The notes under the pieces: model-generated
Seen by the model: the letters and a program-made list of their open reading frames with translations, nothing else
What the model was told of the DNA's origin: nothing
Database searches by the model: none
Shown: positions 16,801 to 25,953 of the stretch, in pieces
Layout of the letters: every line of letters starts with the position of its first letter
How positions within the stretch are numbered: position 1 is the stretch's first letter
Source: Blautia schinkii DSM 10518
GTDB taxonomy: Bacteria; Bacillota; Clostridia; Lachnospirales; Lachnospiraceae
Assembly: GCA_000702025.1 (NCBI GenBank)
Contig: JNKJ01000023.1
Location: forward strand, 1 to 64,000
Length of the DNA stretch: 64,000 bases
Reading direction: 5' to 3'
Position numbers and translations under genes: made by a program

Positions 16801-18629
16801 TCCAGAATACTGCGAATAAAAGTTTTGCCATCTATTTCTCCATCTATTAAAGTTATAGATTTAATTGCAGGAATCCTGCTGACCGTTACTTCTACCATTT
16901 CCGCGCTCAAATCAGATGCTTTAAGATAGGCACAATCATCTTTTGAAAGCGTAACAAACATCTCATGATCAACATTTTGATCCCCCTGGTACGATTCATC
17001 CCAACTTGTAGAAATTTTCCCAGCGTTTTTTATGAGAAATTTAAAAGTACCTTCCTCCGGTGCCTGGAATTTAAAGTAAGCACCGTCCAAGTAAATATCA
17101 GAAAGTGGAATACTCTCAGTCTGTTCCAATGGAATCTCCGTTATTCCTGTCGCATTCCCAAAATCAATAACCTTAGGTCCTTTTACAAAATGGCCTTCCT
17201 CATCGCTCTGTAAATCTTGATTTAAAGAAAAAATCAAGTTTCCATTACCATCTTCCTTCCGATTAATCCAGCCATGGTTTGGACTAATGTCCTGGATTCC
17301 TATTTCGTCTAATGTACCATCTGTATATTTTATTTCAAATTTTGTATCCGGAGAAATCTCAGTGAAATCCCTCACCATCTCCGTTGGAAGTTTTGAGCCT
17401 GATGCTAATTTAAAAGACTGTACACCTACCGCAGTCTCCACCTTCGCTGAAATGTTTCTTGTCAGCCCTGATACTTTCGCTCTGACTATATATTGCCTGC
17501 CTTCTGTCAGTTCTACTGTTATATTGGGGGATGTATAAACGTCTTTTAAGGGTCGCCATCCTGCTCCATCATCGCTTTTCGGTACCTCATATACTGAAAT
17601 ATGGTTTCCGTTTATTTCCTCCTCTCCAAGTCCAAAAGATATGCTATAAATTCCCGTTGATTCCGGAATGAATTGTACATAATATCTTCCATCTTCATTA
17701 GGTGAAACTTGAATTTCTCCGGTGTCCGTACTAATTTTTTTAGGATCATTCTCACTTATATCCTTAAATGAGAGTCCGGTCCACTCTCCGTATATACCTG
17801 CTGCCCATGGAAAATAGCAACTGATTGTATCTGCGTAATGTCGAAATTCAAGGAAGCCATACGAAGACTCCTCTTTTGATGCTCTCTCCACTGTGCCATC
17901 AGCTTTCGTTATATCGACCACTGCATTACTGTCATCAAATACAATTTCACCTTTGTAAAATATATTTGGGTTATAACTTACTAACTCAAGACGCTCTACA
18001 TCAATCATCTTTTCAGCAGTCACTGTCACCCTCTCTGCAACTTCACTACACTGAACTGCATAACTTCCAGCTGCCAGTTTTACAACACGGAAATTATTAC
18101 CATAGCCAAGATTAATTCCTTCAGGAAAGCTCATATCCAGCCACTCAGATAAATTAAACTTATAAATTCCATCCTCATTTGCCTTAAAGGTGAAATCTGC
18201 TTTCCCATCTGCATTTCCCGAAAGAGCAATGGACTGTCCTGCTTCTAAAGTACCGGCGTGTCCAGTATTTACTAGCATGTGGGCAGAATCGCCAAATACA
18301 GGCTCCTCATCTGAAAAAGCCACAACATCCTCTTCGATATCATTTCCAAACACGTCCTCATCTGTCACATTGTCTCCTGATATCGCACCATTTTTCGATA
18401 CTGTCTCTGCCTCAACAAGCTGCCCGCTTCCCTCGAATACCTCAACATCGTCTTCTATTCCCGGCTCCTCGTACTGCTCCACCTCCTTCTGTTTAGTTCC
18501 ATCCCAAACAACATTCCCGGAATCGAACACCTCCACTTCCTCATCCGAGCCGCCAAATGCCCAGGCAACACCTCCAGAATTGCACACTACTGCCAGTGCC
18601 AGCATACATGCCAAAATCTTCTTTTTCAT
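13827..18629 (-). CDS. Large secreted multidomain protein with FIVAR-like modules; promoter carries a poly-G tract
   Basis: A predicted 1600-residue exported protein. The start at 18629 is preceded by AGGGGGAAC and gives a clear signal peptide (MKKKILACMLALAVV, cleavage after about AWA). An acidic linker with repeated DVEVF/EVEVF motifs follows. The middle, about 1100 residues, has several repeated modules of alternating types: one with short-residue endings like GTYKFNIK or GIYEISF, and one with a YTDGT-type strand and GS/ILE core. Near the C-terminus are three FIVAR-like three-helix repeats (each with an SW.AF or TW.PF motif, about residues 1205-1400), then two fibronectin-like repeats ending GTYY.HA and FSKWS. 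No LPXTG or C-terminal anchor is visible. Function is unknown; adhesion or glycan binding is inferred from architecture. Transcription probably starts at the promoter at 18674-18703. Confidence 0.85.
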   Translation of the reverse strand: MKKKILACMLALAVVCNSGGVAWAFGGSDEEVEVFDSGNVVWDGTKQKEVEQYEEPGIEDDVEVFEGSGQLVEAETVSKNGAISGDNVTDEDVFGNDIEEDVVAFSDEEPVFGDSAHMLVNTGHAGTLEAGQSIALSGNADGKADFTFKANEDGIYKFNLSEWLDMSFPEGINLGYGNNFRVVKLAAGSYAVQCSEVAERVTVTAEKMIDVERLELVSYNPNIFYKGEIVFDDSNAVVDITKADGTVERASKEESSYGFLEFRHYADTISCYFPWAAGIYGEWTGLSFKDISENDPKKISTDTGEIQVSPNEDGRYYVQFIPESTGIYSISFGLGEEEINGNHISVYEVPKSDDGAGWRPLKDVYTSPNITVELTEGRQYIVRAKVSGLTRNISAKVETAVGVQSFKLASGSKLPTEMVRDFTEISPDTKFEIKYTDGTLDEIGIQDISPNHGWINRKEDGNGNLIFSLNQDLQSDEEGHFVKGPKVIDFGNATGITEIPLEQTESIPLSDIYLDGAYFKFQAPEEGTFKFLIKNAGKISTSWDESYQGDQNVDHEMFVTLSKDDCAYLKASDLSAEMVEVTVSRIPAIKSITLIDGEIDGKTFIRSILESYGLFLIYGDCRFKVEYTDGTPPEIISFFDDGQSRYYGSLHISRIWDDHGNILAGKRKITFGFDGSGVRTPEYTIDIVDLDSEMFSSIKIGEAQTLRKGPQDMQWLRFQAPEAGTYYFNIKASGEDITQDSEYFWARESAKVRGSQELKWNKTWKLDPFVLQKGEVIYIGIAEPQAVVTAKVVNVPNITKIELANGEVLPDAYISEFLEAEGYGSLKFKIIFSDNKSIVAAVWDIIQRDGISYGELNCERPINDDGDYASGKIKVYVGDTYIEEMSYFKDVTVKKAADITDLPQLKQNTPISSTSSVNYNNAYCFVYEAEQQGIYEISFTPKDNDADNWNRFWLLKDGRVSDSGAWGGTSFVREMKANEKIYFMYKGQDCSVDVKPTGTTIKSFSVTPKYQDILYGHFCEFNKWEFQLTLSDESKSETQYSGYSSFDRYGRIDYTLDNGRNFEDGAGIGETNVQFYLRDFPDIKSEKIPISVKKGSEMNFTKLELDKEVKVEETSTYANYHSATFIPEEDGLYEYKVKSWFNVELIDDDGINPWIDSTDNIYEGVIEGRANKGYTFLVEWPDGAEIGESTILITKIDKTNLQTLYNANKDKSSSGYTTYSWNAFAHALEEAEAVLENESALQREIDKAYENLETAIKGLTYIYYPPSVDKSSLRQLYNTCSGYKEADYTAQSWKAFQEAMTTAKSALDNSYSQSTVDDAEKKLKAAADGLVKAADKKSLQEAFDKYKAYDKADYTETTWAPFEKALSDAEKGLADKDLTTEKASELLTALEKAAAGLKKVGVPVLKTVNVSGNKATVQLSGKAEKAQGYDFVIGTDKNCIRTKKYDGARKNITTLKTDFKYVQKGTYYAYCHAWKKVDGKKVFGGWSQPFKFTVTATTPVTPKIKSISVKGSTVTVVFEKIKNVTSYDVVLGKKTANDSIYGKRPVDYGKLVKKSKGNAIVFKNVKKGTYYLGAHAANRTGKGGKKIFSKWSGAKKLVVK

Positions 18630-18673
18630 GTTTGTTCCCCCTAACTTTATAAAATCCATAATATGGTAATCTT

Positions 18674-18703
18674 ATTTTACCCCCCCCCCTATAAAAAAAT
18701 CAA
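18674..18703 (-). promoter_or_regulatory. Promoter with a G10 tract in the -35/-10 spacer
   Basis: On the minus strand a -35 box TTGATT (18698-18703) and a -10 box TAAAAT (18674-18679) are separated by 18 bp, of which the ten nearest the -10 are an uninterrupted G run (18680-18689). Losing one G would give the optimal 17-bp spacing. The start codon is about 40 nt downstream of the predicted transcription start. The same layout is known from Neisseria porA, where tract length sets promoter strength. Confidence 0.7.
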
Positions 18704-18943
18704 TAAAATCCCCATGTCATTTGTTACATTAACTTTGCTATTTCTGTCAATCCTAATAGCAAAAGACAGTTATCGCAGAAAAGCACCGCAATCCTCTTTT
18801 TATAAAGCTGTCTCAGCCCGGACCGCAGTGGGAAGCCGACAATTTCTTCCCTGATTCTAAAGAAAATGTGAAGTTTTTATTTTGGGGTTTATTTACCTAT
18901 ATAGATTTGATATAATAAAACGGATTATAAAAGGAGGAATAAC

Positions 18944-21559
18944 ATGAATTACGGAAAAAAATCGACCTCAAAGAAACGGAACGCCCTGATTTCCCGTTCA
19001 TCCATGATGGGAAAAAGGGCACATGTTTCGTTTATCAGAGTTTTATTCATATGTCTGATTACAGTCTGTGTCATCGGCGCCTGTCTGGGATTCGGTGCAG
19101 TCAAAGGCGTGATCGACAATGCACCTGATGTAGACGATATCGATATCATGCCCCTGGGTTATGCCTCATTCCTGTACGATGACCAGGGCAACCAGATCCG
19201 TAAGCTTGCCGCGCCCAGTTCCAACAGACTCCCGGTCTCCATAGACCAGATACCTGTCGACCTGCAGCACGCGGTAGTGGCGATCGAGGATGAACGATTT
19301 TATGAACATAACGGTATTGATGTCAGAGGTATTGTACGTGCCGGTGTGAAAGCCATCACCACAGGAAATATCTCCGAGGGTGCCAGTACCATCACCCAGC
19401 AGCTTTTGAAAAACAACGTATTTACCGACTGGACCAAGGAGTCCACCTGGATAGAGAAATTCACGCGTAAATTCCAGGAGCAGTATCTTGCAGTCCAGGT
19501 AGAAAAAAAGATCAATGACAAGAATGTAATCCTTGAAAACTATCTTAATACCATCAACCTGGGAGCCGGGGCCTATGGAGTACAGGCTGCCGCCCGCCAG
19601 TATTTTAATAAGGATGTATGGGATTTGAATCTGTCCGAGTGCGCTACACTGGCAGGTATCACACAGAATCCAAGTAAATTCAACCCCATCCTGAATCCTA
19701 AGGACAACGCCAAGAGAAAAAAAGAAGTTCTCGAGCATATGCGTGACCAGGGATATATTGACCAGCAGCAGTACGAACAAGCTCTGAACGACGACGTATA
19801 CTCCCGGATTCAGGAAGCGCAGGAAGTTAACACAAGCACCAAGAATACTGTTTACTCTTATTTCGAGGATGAGCTTACTGACCAGATCATCAATGATTTC
19901 ATGAGTATCAAGGGTTATACACGGACCCAGGCCAGCAACCTGCTTTACAGCGGTGGTCTTGAGGTACACACTACCCAGAGCCCGGATATCCAGAAAATCC
20001 TTGACGAAGAATACGCAAATCCCGAGAACTACCCGGAATACGTACAGTATGCTCTTGACTTTGCACTCACTGTTACGGATGCTGACGGAAACGAGGTCAA
20101 CTACAGCAAGGAAATGATGAGGCTTTATTTTCAGAACGAAGACCCGGAATTCGATCTGTTGTTTGATTCGCCCGAGGAAGGCCAGGCCTATGTAGACCGT
20201 TATAAAGCAGATATCTTTGCCAACGGCAGTAAGCTTGTAGCCGAACGTGTAAACTTTGCACCGCAGCCGCAGTCCTCCATGAGCGTCATTGACCAGCATA
20301 CCGGTTATGTAAAAGCTATCGTAGGAGGACGTGGGGAGAAAACCGCAAGCCTGACCCTGAACCGTGCTACCGACTCAACACGCCAGCCCGGTTCCACTTT
20401 CAAGCCGATTTCCACCTATGCGCCTGCCCTCAATGAGAAAGGTATGTCTTTGGCAACCACCTATGAGGATGAGCCATTTAATTACCCTGACGGTGCCCCT
20501 GTTAATAATGCAACCCGTACCTACAACGGCACTACAACCATCCGACAGGCAATCCAGAATTCAATCAATGTCGTCGCAGTCAAATGTCTGGAAGACATTA
20601 CGCCTGAGCTTGGGCTTAAATATTTGGATGACTTCGGTTTCACTACCCTCGTTCACGGAACAGAGGAAGATACGGATGCCAACGGAGATGTTTGGACCGA
20701 TGCGAACCCGTCTCTTGCACTTGGTGCTATTGCAAAAGGTGTTACCAACGTAGAGCTCTGTGCCTCCTATGCAGCAATTGCGAACAGCGGTAATTATATT
20801 AAGCCAATCTACTATACCAAGATCCTGGACCACAACGGAAATGTACTCATCGAGAATACCTCTGTTGAGCGCTCCGTGATTAAGGAAAGTACCGCATGGC
20901 TGCTCACCAACGCTATGGAAGATGTTGTTAAGCACGGTACAGGTACTGCCTGCCAGCTTGATAACATGGCAGTAGCCGGAAAGACCGGTACTACTGAGGA
21001 ATACAATGACCTTTGGTTTGTTGGCTATACACCGTATTATACCTGCGCGGTATGGTCCGGCTATGACAACAATGAGAAGCTTCCTGATTATGCCCGTAAC
21101 TTCCACAAAACTTTATGGAAAAAGGTAATGTCAAGGATTCATCAAGGCATGGCCTATAAGGAATTCGACAAACCAGCAAGCATCGAGAAGATGAGTGTCT
21201 GCTCGGAAACTGGTCTGCTGCCACGTGCGGGCTGCCCGGATGTAACAATCGAATACTTTGATATCGGTACCGCTCCTACAGATTATTGCGATCAGCATTT
21301 CTATGTAGAAGAATATGAAGAATATGATACTGACGAGAGCGGGCTCACACCGACCCCGGCTCCTGAAATAACTTATCCGCCGGAAGAACCGGATCCAGAT
21401 AATCCCAACCCGGATAACCCTGAACCCGACCCGGATAATCCTGAGCCTGATCCAGACTACCCAGACCCCGATAACCCCGACAATCCAGGCGGTGACGGTG
21501 GTGATGGCGGCGGTGATGGTGGAGACAACGGCAATATGGAGATCATCTACTACGACTAA
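18944..21559 (+). CDS. Penicillin-binding protein 1A (class A, transglycosylase/transpeptidase)
   Basis: A bifunctional peptidoglycan synthase of 871 residues. A short basic cytoplasmic tail is followed by one transmembrane helix (about residues 30-52). The GT51 domain shows VVAIEDERFYEHNGID, EGASTITQQLLKN and LNTINLGAGAYGVQAAA. The transpeptidase domain has the active-site STFK in RQPGSTFKP, the SIN motif and KTGTT. The C-terminus is a low-complexity Pro/Asp/Asn then Gly/Asp tail (about residues 815-865). The start at 18944 has AGGAGG 8 nt before it. An extended -10 (TGATATAAT) lies near 18910. A shared terminator separates it from glucokinase. Confidence 0.95.
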   Translation: MNYGKKSTSKKRNALISRSSMMGKRAHVSFIRVLFICLITVCVIGACLGFGAVKGVIDNAPDVDDIDIMPLGYASFLYDDQGNQIRKLAAPSSNRLPVSIDQIPVDLQHAVVAIEDERFYEHNGIDVRGIVRAGVKAITTGNISEGASTITQQLLKNNVFTDWTKESTWIEKFTRKFQEQYLAVQVEKKINDKNVILENYLNTINLGAGAYGVQAAARQYFNKDVWDLNLSECATLAGITQNPSKFNPILNPKDNAKRKKEVLEHMRDQGYIDQQQYEQALNDDVYSRIQEAQEVNTSTKNTVYSYFEDELTDQIINDFMSIKGYTRTQASNLLYSGGLEVHTTQSPDIQKILDEEYANPENYPEYVQYALDFALTVTDADGNEVNYSKEMMRLYFQNEDPEFDLLFDSPEEGQAYVDRYKADIFANGSKLVAERVNFAPQPQSSMSVIDQHTGYVKAIVGGRGEKTASLTLNRATDSTRQPGSTFKPISTYAPALNEKGMSLATTYEDEPFNYPDGAPVNNATRTYNGTTTIRQAIQNSINVVAVKCLEDITPELGLKYLDDFGFTTLVHGTEEDTDANGDVWTDANPSLALGAIAKGVTNVELCASYAAIANSGNYIKPIYYTKILDHNGNVLIENTSVERSVIKESTAWLLTNAMEDVVKHGTGTACQLDNMAVAGKTGTTEEYNDLWFVGYTPYYTCAVWSGYDNNEKLPDYARNFHKTLWKKVMSRIHQGMAYKEFDKPASIEKMSVCSETGLLPRAGCPDVTIEYFDIGTAPTDYCDQHFYVEEYEEYDTDESGLTPTPAPEITYPPEEPDPDNPNPDNPEPDPDNPEPDPDYPDPDNPDNPGGDGGDGGGDGGDNGNMEIIYYD

Positions 21560-21574
21560 TTAAAATCAAACACA

Positions 21575-21642
21575 AAAAAAGAACATTCCCGCAGGAATCA
21601 AAAGCCTTTACCATTGATTTCCCTGCGGGAATGTTCTTTTTT
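21575..21642. terminator. Bidirectional terminator between PBP1A and glucokinase genes
   Basis: A long stem, AAAAGAACATTCCCGCAGG with CCTGCGGGAATGTTCTTTT, surrounds a loop of about 27 nt. It has T tracts on one side and A tracts on the other, so it can end transcription of both convergent genes. Confidence 0.9.
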
Positions 21643-21653
21643 AATATTATGTA

Positions 21654-22598
21654 TTACGCTTCCTTTATTACCATACGTGCCGCGCCGTAAATACCGGCGT
21701 CATTACCCAGGCTTGCCACCACAATCGGGGTATCCTTACACAATGAGAACGCATATTCCCGGTAGTACTTCTGGATACAGTCGATAAGCGGCTGTCCGGC
21801 CTTAGATACGCCGCCGCCCACAACAATCGTCTCCGGATCGATCACCGCTGCGAAAATCGCAAGCGCGCCTCCCAGTTCTTCCCCTACTTTATTCATAATA
21901 CGTACCGCCGCCGCATCTCCATCCTTAAACGCGTCGAGAACCGCCTTTGCACTCAGTTTGCTATTGTTTCTCAGCACACTCTCATCAGAGCTTGCCGCCA
22001 GCTCCTGCTTTGCCACACGCACGATACCTGTCGCGGAAGCCACCTGCTCCAGGCATCCCTTATTTCCGCAATTGCAGCTTTCTGTTTCATTATGATTAAT
22101 ATTTGCATGTCCCACTTCGCCGCCTGCTCCGTGATGGCCGGAAACAATCTTTCCATCCACAATGATACCGCCGCCGACACCTGTCCCAAGCGTCACCATC
22201 ACCACGTTCTTCGCGCCTGCTGCCGCACCCTTCCAGGCTTCTCCGAGAGCCGCTACATTTGCGTCATTGCCTGCCTGTGCTGCCAGGCCGGTAAGCTCGC
22301 TCAACTCCCTGGAGACCGCTTTAAATCCCCAATACAGATTTACGGCACAGGGAACCTCGCCGTGCTCATTGACCGGGCCGGGAATACCGATACCCACACC
22401 GTCCACTTTATCCTTTTCAATGCCGCGCTCATCAATCTTGGCCTGGATGGTTTTCGCCACATCAGGAAGGATTTCCGAACCATTGTTCTCTGTTCGGGTA
22501 GGAATTTCCCATTTTTCAATCAGCGTTCCGTCCGTGAGAAAAAGCCCGCATTTTACAGAGGTTCCCCCCACATCGATTCCAAAACAATATAATCCCAT
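21654..22598 (-). CDS. glcK: ROK-family glucokinase
   Basis: This protein phosphorylates glucose with ATP in the cytosol. The 314-residue protein has the phosphate loop IDVGGTSVKCG near the N-terminus, GIPGPV, NDANVAALGEAWKGA (with catalytic Asp), TLGTGVGGGII, and the ROK zinc motif CNCGNKGCLE. It lies downstream of hprK, consistent with a sugar-metabolism neighbourhood. The exact hexose is inferred from the family. Confidence 0.92.
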   Translation of the reverse strand: MGLYCFGIDVGGTSVKCGLFLTDGTLIEKWEIPTRTENNGSEILPDVAKTIQAKIDERGIEKDKVDGVGIGIPGPVNEHGEVPCAVNLYWGFKAVSRELSELTGLAAQAGNDANVAALGEAWKGAAAGAKNVVMVTLGTGVGGGIIVDGKIVSGHHGAGGEVGHANINHNETESCNCGNKGCLEQVASATGIVRVAKQELAASSDESVLRNNSKLSAKAVLDAFKDGDAAAVRIMNKVGEELGGALAIFAAVIDPETIVVGGGVSKAGQPLIDCIQKYYREYAFSLCKDTPIVVASLGNDAGIYGAARMVIKEA

Positions 22599-22698
22599 TT
22601 CAGCTACCGTCCTTTCCTAATAACTATAAAAATATGTTGCTCTATTATCATTTCTTCATTAATGCGGCTACATGTATGCCACTTACACATCTTACTCC

Positions 22699-23631
22699 CT
22701 ACACATCACGCTTCTTGGCAATATTTGCCTGCACGCGCTTATACAATTCCTCCGCTGCATTATATCCCATCTTCTTCTGTCTGTGGTTGACAGCGGCAGA
22801 TTCCACGATAATGGCCAGATTTCTGCCGGGGCGGATGGGAAGGGAATGGCACACAATCTTATTTCCCAAATACTCGGTAAATTCCTCATGAAGTCCCAGA
22901 CGGTCATACTCCTTATCTCTGTCCCACTCCTCGAGCTTGATCACCAGATCCACGGACTGTGTATCCTTAACACTCTCCACACCAAACAGGGTTTTCACAT
23001 CAATGATCCCAATGCCGCGCAATTCAATAAAATGCCTTGTAATATCAGGTGCAGAACCAACCAGGGTCACATCACTCACCTTACGCAGCTCCACCACGTC
23101 GTCGCTCACAAGACGGTGGCCTCGCTTAATCAGCTCCAGAGCCGCCTCGCTTTTTCCAATGCCGCTCTCGCCCGTGATCAGCACACCTTCGCCGTAAACA
23201 TCCACCAAAACACCATGGATGGATATACAGGGTGCAAGCTGTACGCCCAGCCAACGGATGATTTCTGCCATAAAGCTGGAGGTTGTCCTCTCAGTGACAA
23301 AGGTCGGAACATTATATTTCAACGCCAGGTCTATCATATCCTGTGAAGGCCTGGTCATGGTGCTGAAAATCACACAGGGGATTTTACTGGAAATAAATCT
23401 CTCATACTTAAATTTCCGTTCCTCATCATTTAACTGCATCAGGTAGGTATATTCCACATACCCGATGATCTGCACACGCTCATTGGCAAAATGCTCCAGA
23501 TATCCTGTAAGCTGCAAGGCAGGACGGTTAATTTCCGCCGTCATGATAAGGATTTCCGTGAGGTCAATCTCCGGAGTCAGGTTCGTAAGCCCCAGCTCCA
23601 GCGCCATTTTCGTCAACTGTACACCCTTCAT
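22699..23631 (-). CDS. hprK: HPr kinase/phosphorylase
   Basis: HprK phosphorylates or dephosphorylates HPr at Ser46 and thereby controls catabolite repression in Firmicutes. The 310-residue protein has the N-terminal MurF-like domain and a C-terminal kinase domain with P-loop GESGIGKSEAALEL (about residues 153-166), the catalytic HRLVSDD segment and the signature around IELRGIGIIDV. The start at 23631 follows AAGGAGA. It sits between uvrC and glcK on the same strand. Confidence 0.96.
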   Translation of the reverse strand: MKGVQLTKMALELGLTNLTPEIDLTEILIMTAEINRPALQLTGYLEHFANERVQIIGYVEYTYLMQLNDEERKFKYERFISSKIPCVIFSTMTRPSQDMIDLALKYNVPTFVTERTTSSFMAEIIRWLGVQLAPCISIHGVLVDVYGEGVLITGESGIGKSEAALELIKRGHRLVSDDVVELRKVSDVTLVGSAPDITRHFIELRGIGIIDVKTLFGVESVKDTQSVDLVIKLEEWDRDKEYDRLGLHEEFTEYLGNKIVCHSLPIRPGRNLAIIVESAAVNHRQKKMGYNAAEELYKRVQANIAKKRDV

Positions 23632-23697
23632 ATACTTATCTCCTTTTCCGTTTCATATCTTCATTCCTGTTATTATAACACATTCCAACTACCCTCT

Positions 23698-25539
23698 TCA
23701 ATGAAAAAAGTCGTACACCTGCTGCGCACTCCGCATATTCATCGTCTCTGTCTGGGAAAGCTCCTCGAGGGATGCGTCGCGGATATTTTCAACCGCCTTA
23801 AACCGCCGCATCAGCGCCTTACGCCTCGTCTCACCAATGCCCGGTATATCATCAAGAATGGAGCGCACCTGCTCCTTACTGCGCAGAGAACGGTGATACT
23901 CAATGGCAAAACGGTGAGCCTCGTCCTGGATTCTTGTAATCAGACGGAAACCCTCACTCGAGGTATCAATGGCAATCTCCACATTTTCAAAATAAAGTCC
24001 CCTGGTGCGGTGATGGTCATCCTTTACCATGCCGCACACCGGAATATCAAGTCCCAGCTCACCCAGCACCTTAAGCGCAATATTCACCTGCCCACGCCCG
24101 CCATCCATAAGGATCAGATCCGGCAGCTTCGCAAAACTGTCGAATTCACCTTTGCTCTCGTGTGTAAAACGCCTGGTCAGCACCTCTTCCATGCTGGCGT
24201 AATCATTGGGACCCTGCACCCATTTAATCTTAAATTTACGGTAATCACTTCGTTTGGGCCTGCCTCTTTCATACACCACCATCGAGCCTACGGACTCAAA
24301 GCCGCTGATATTGGAAATATCGAACGCCTCCATGCGCGCTACGCCGGAAAGCCCCAGCCAGCCTTCAATCTCCTTCACCGCACCAATGGTCCTGCCCTCC
24401 TCACGCTTAATCCGCTCACGGTCCTTGCTCAGGACCATTGTGGCATTCTCCTGCGCCAGCTCCACGAGCTTCTCCTTTGTGCCCTTTTTCGGGACACGGA
24501 TATGCACACGCTGCCCTCTCCTTGTGGAAAGCCATTCCTCGATAATCTCCGCATCCTCAATCTCCTTCTGCAGCATAATTTCCCTTGGAATAAAAGGAGT
24601 GCCCGCATAAAACTGCTTAAGAAAGCTGGAAAGCACCTGCTCCTTCGTATCGCCCCTGGCTACCCGCAGATAGAAATGGTCGCGCCCGATAAGCTTGCCG
24701 TCCCGCATAAAGAAAATCTGCACCACGGCATCCTGCTCCCGCAAATCCTGGCTCTCGTCCATAGCCACGGCAATAATGTCCTTATCCTCCTGCCCGTAGC
24801 TGGTGATTTTCTGCCGTTCCCCGATTTTTCGGATGCTCTGGATCAAGTCACGGTATTCCACAGCATCCTCAAAGCGCAGCTCCTCAGAAGCAGTTTCCAT
24901 TTTCTGCGTAAGCTCGTCAATAGTCTCCTGGAAATCTCCGTTCAGGAAACGGATGACACGGTTAATGTTTTTCTTATATTCCTCACTGGTCACGTTCCCT
25001 TGACAGGGCGCAGTGCACTGCTTCATATGATAATACAGACAAGGTCTGTCCTTACCGCAGTCCCGGGGCAGAACACGGTTGCAGGAACGCACCATGTAGA
25101 GCTTTTTCACCAGCTCGATCACATCCTTTACCGCGGCTGCGCTGGTATACGGGCCGAAATACTTGGCCTTGTCCTTTTTCATCCGTCTGGAAAACAGCAC
25201 CCTGGGATATGCCTCATTTACCGTAACCTTGATAAACGGATAGCTTTTGTCATCCTTGAGCATGGTATTGTACTTGGGCCTGTGCTCCTTGATCAGGTTG
25301 CATTCCAGCACCAGTGCCTCCAGCTCTGAATCCGTGATGATATATTCAAAACGGGCAATATGCGTGACCATTTGCTCAATCTTTGCACCCTTGTTCCGGC
25401 TGCTCTGGAAATACTGGCGCACCCTGTTTTTGAGGCTCACTGCCTTGCCCACATAGATGATCTCATCCCTCTCATCATGCATGATGTAAACTCCCGGCTT
25501 GGCGGGCAGCTTCTTCAATTCTTCCTCTATCTGAAACAT
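23698..25539 (-). CDS. uvrC: Excinuclease ABC subunit C
   Basis: UvrC makes both incisions in nucleotide excision repair. The GIY-YIG domain is at the N-terminus (KPGVYIMHD...IYVGKA), followed by four cysteines around [16 protein letters not shown], a UVR domain ([15 protein letters not shown]), the RNase H-like endonuclease region with IDGG-type LMDGGRGQV and [11 protein letters not shown], and a terminal helix-hairpin-helix ([13 protein letters not shown]). The start is taken as the ATG at 25539, 5 nt after GGAGG; two ATGs slightly upstream are possible. Length is about 613 residues, normal for the family. Confidence 0.95.
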   Translation of the reverse strand: MFQIEEELKKLPAKPGVYIMHDERDEIIYVGKAVSLKNRVRQYFQSSRNKGAKIEQMVTHIARFEYIITDSELEALVLECNLIKEHRPKYNTMLKDDKSYPFIKVTVNEAYPRVLFSRRMKKDKAKYFGPYTSAAAVKDVIELVKKLYMVRSCNRVLPRDCGKDRPCLYYHMKQCTAPCQGNVTSEEYKKNINRVIRFLNGDFQETIDELTQKMETASEELRFEDAVEYRDLIQSIRKIGERQKITSYGQEDKDIIAVAMDESQDLREQDAVVQIFFMRDGKLIGRDHFYLRVARGDTKEQVLSSFLKQFYAGTPFIPREIMLQKEIEDAEIIEEWLSTRRGQRVHIRVPKKGTKEKLVELAQENATMVLSKDRERIKREEGRTIGAVKEIEGWLGLSGVARMEAFDISNISGFESVGSMVVYERGRPKRSDYRKFKIKWVQGPNDYASMEEVLTRRFTHESKGEFDSFAKLPDLILMDGGRGQVNIALKVLGELGLDIPVCGMVKDDHHRTRGLYFENVEIAIDTSSEGFRLITRIQDEAHRFAIEYHRSLRSKEQVRSILDDIPGIGETRRKALMRRFKAVENIRDASLEELSQTETMNMRSAQQVYDFFH

Positions 25540-25648
25540 CATTTCCTCCATCCCCGGAGCCGCCGCGCATTGTCTGCTGCTCCCCTTACGAATCTTTTCT
25601 TACCAAAAGTAATTTCGATTTCTCTACTCTATTAATTATAATAGGAAA

Positions 25649-25666
25649 ACCGGGATTTCTCCCGGT
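25649..25666 (-). terminator. Hairpin between ftsH and uvrC
   Basis: On the minus strand ACCGGGA, loop GAAA, TCCCGGT is followed by TTTTCC. It lies downstream of ftsH. A TATAAT-like -10 for uvrC follows at once (about 25635). Confidence 0.65.
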
Positions 25667-25733
25667 CCTCTTTTATTTGTACTATCTATTCCTGAGATTT
25701 ATCCGTCTCAAGTACCGCAGCTCATCTGCCACT

Positions 25734-25953
25734 GGCTCCTAACGCTATTCAGCCTCAACTGCCATCGGCTCCTAAAGCTTTTCAGTCTCAACCGCCATCG
25801 GCTCCTGTAGCTTTTCAGCCTCAACTGCCATCGGCTCCTGCAGCTTTTCAGTCTCAACTGACATCGGCTCCTGCAGCTTTTCAGTCTCAACCGCCGCTGG
25901 CTCCTGTGCTTTTTTTGTCTCAACCGCCGCTGGCTCCTGCGCTTTTTTGTCCT
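25734..25953 (-). repeat. 33-bp tandem repeats in and beyond the 3' end of ftsH
   Basis: At least six 33-bp units plus a partial one. In frame they encode an 11-residue repeat of the form [11 protein letters not shown] (two older units read [11 protein letters not shown]). The ftsH stop at 25772 lies inside the array: CTGCAG of the other units is CTTTAG here. A further repeat unit and part of another continue after the stop in the same frame with more stops, so the array once coded further. Confidence 0.85.

Noticed and set aside
19166..20299. A 377-codon frame opposite the PBP1A gene
   Set aside because: Antisense to conserved transglycosylase motifs; no start signal or recognisable protein.
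23491..25329. A 612-codon open frame on the plus strand opposite uvrC
   Set aside because: It is a shadow of uvrC with no domain features, and uvrC has clear family motifs on the other strand.
25734..25953. CRISPR-like array
   Set aside because: The 33-bp units are adjacent without spacers and code for an 11-residue repeat in ftsH.
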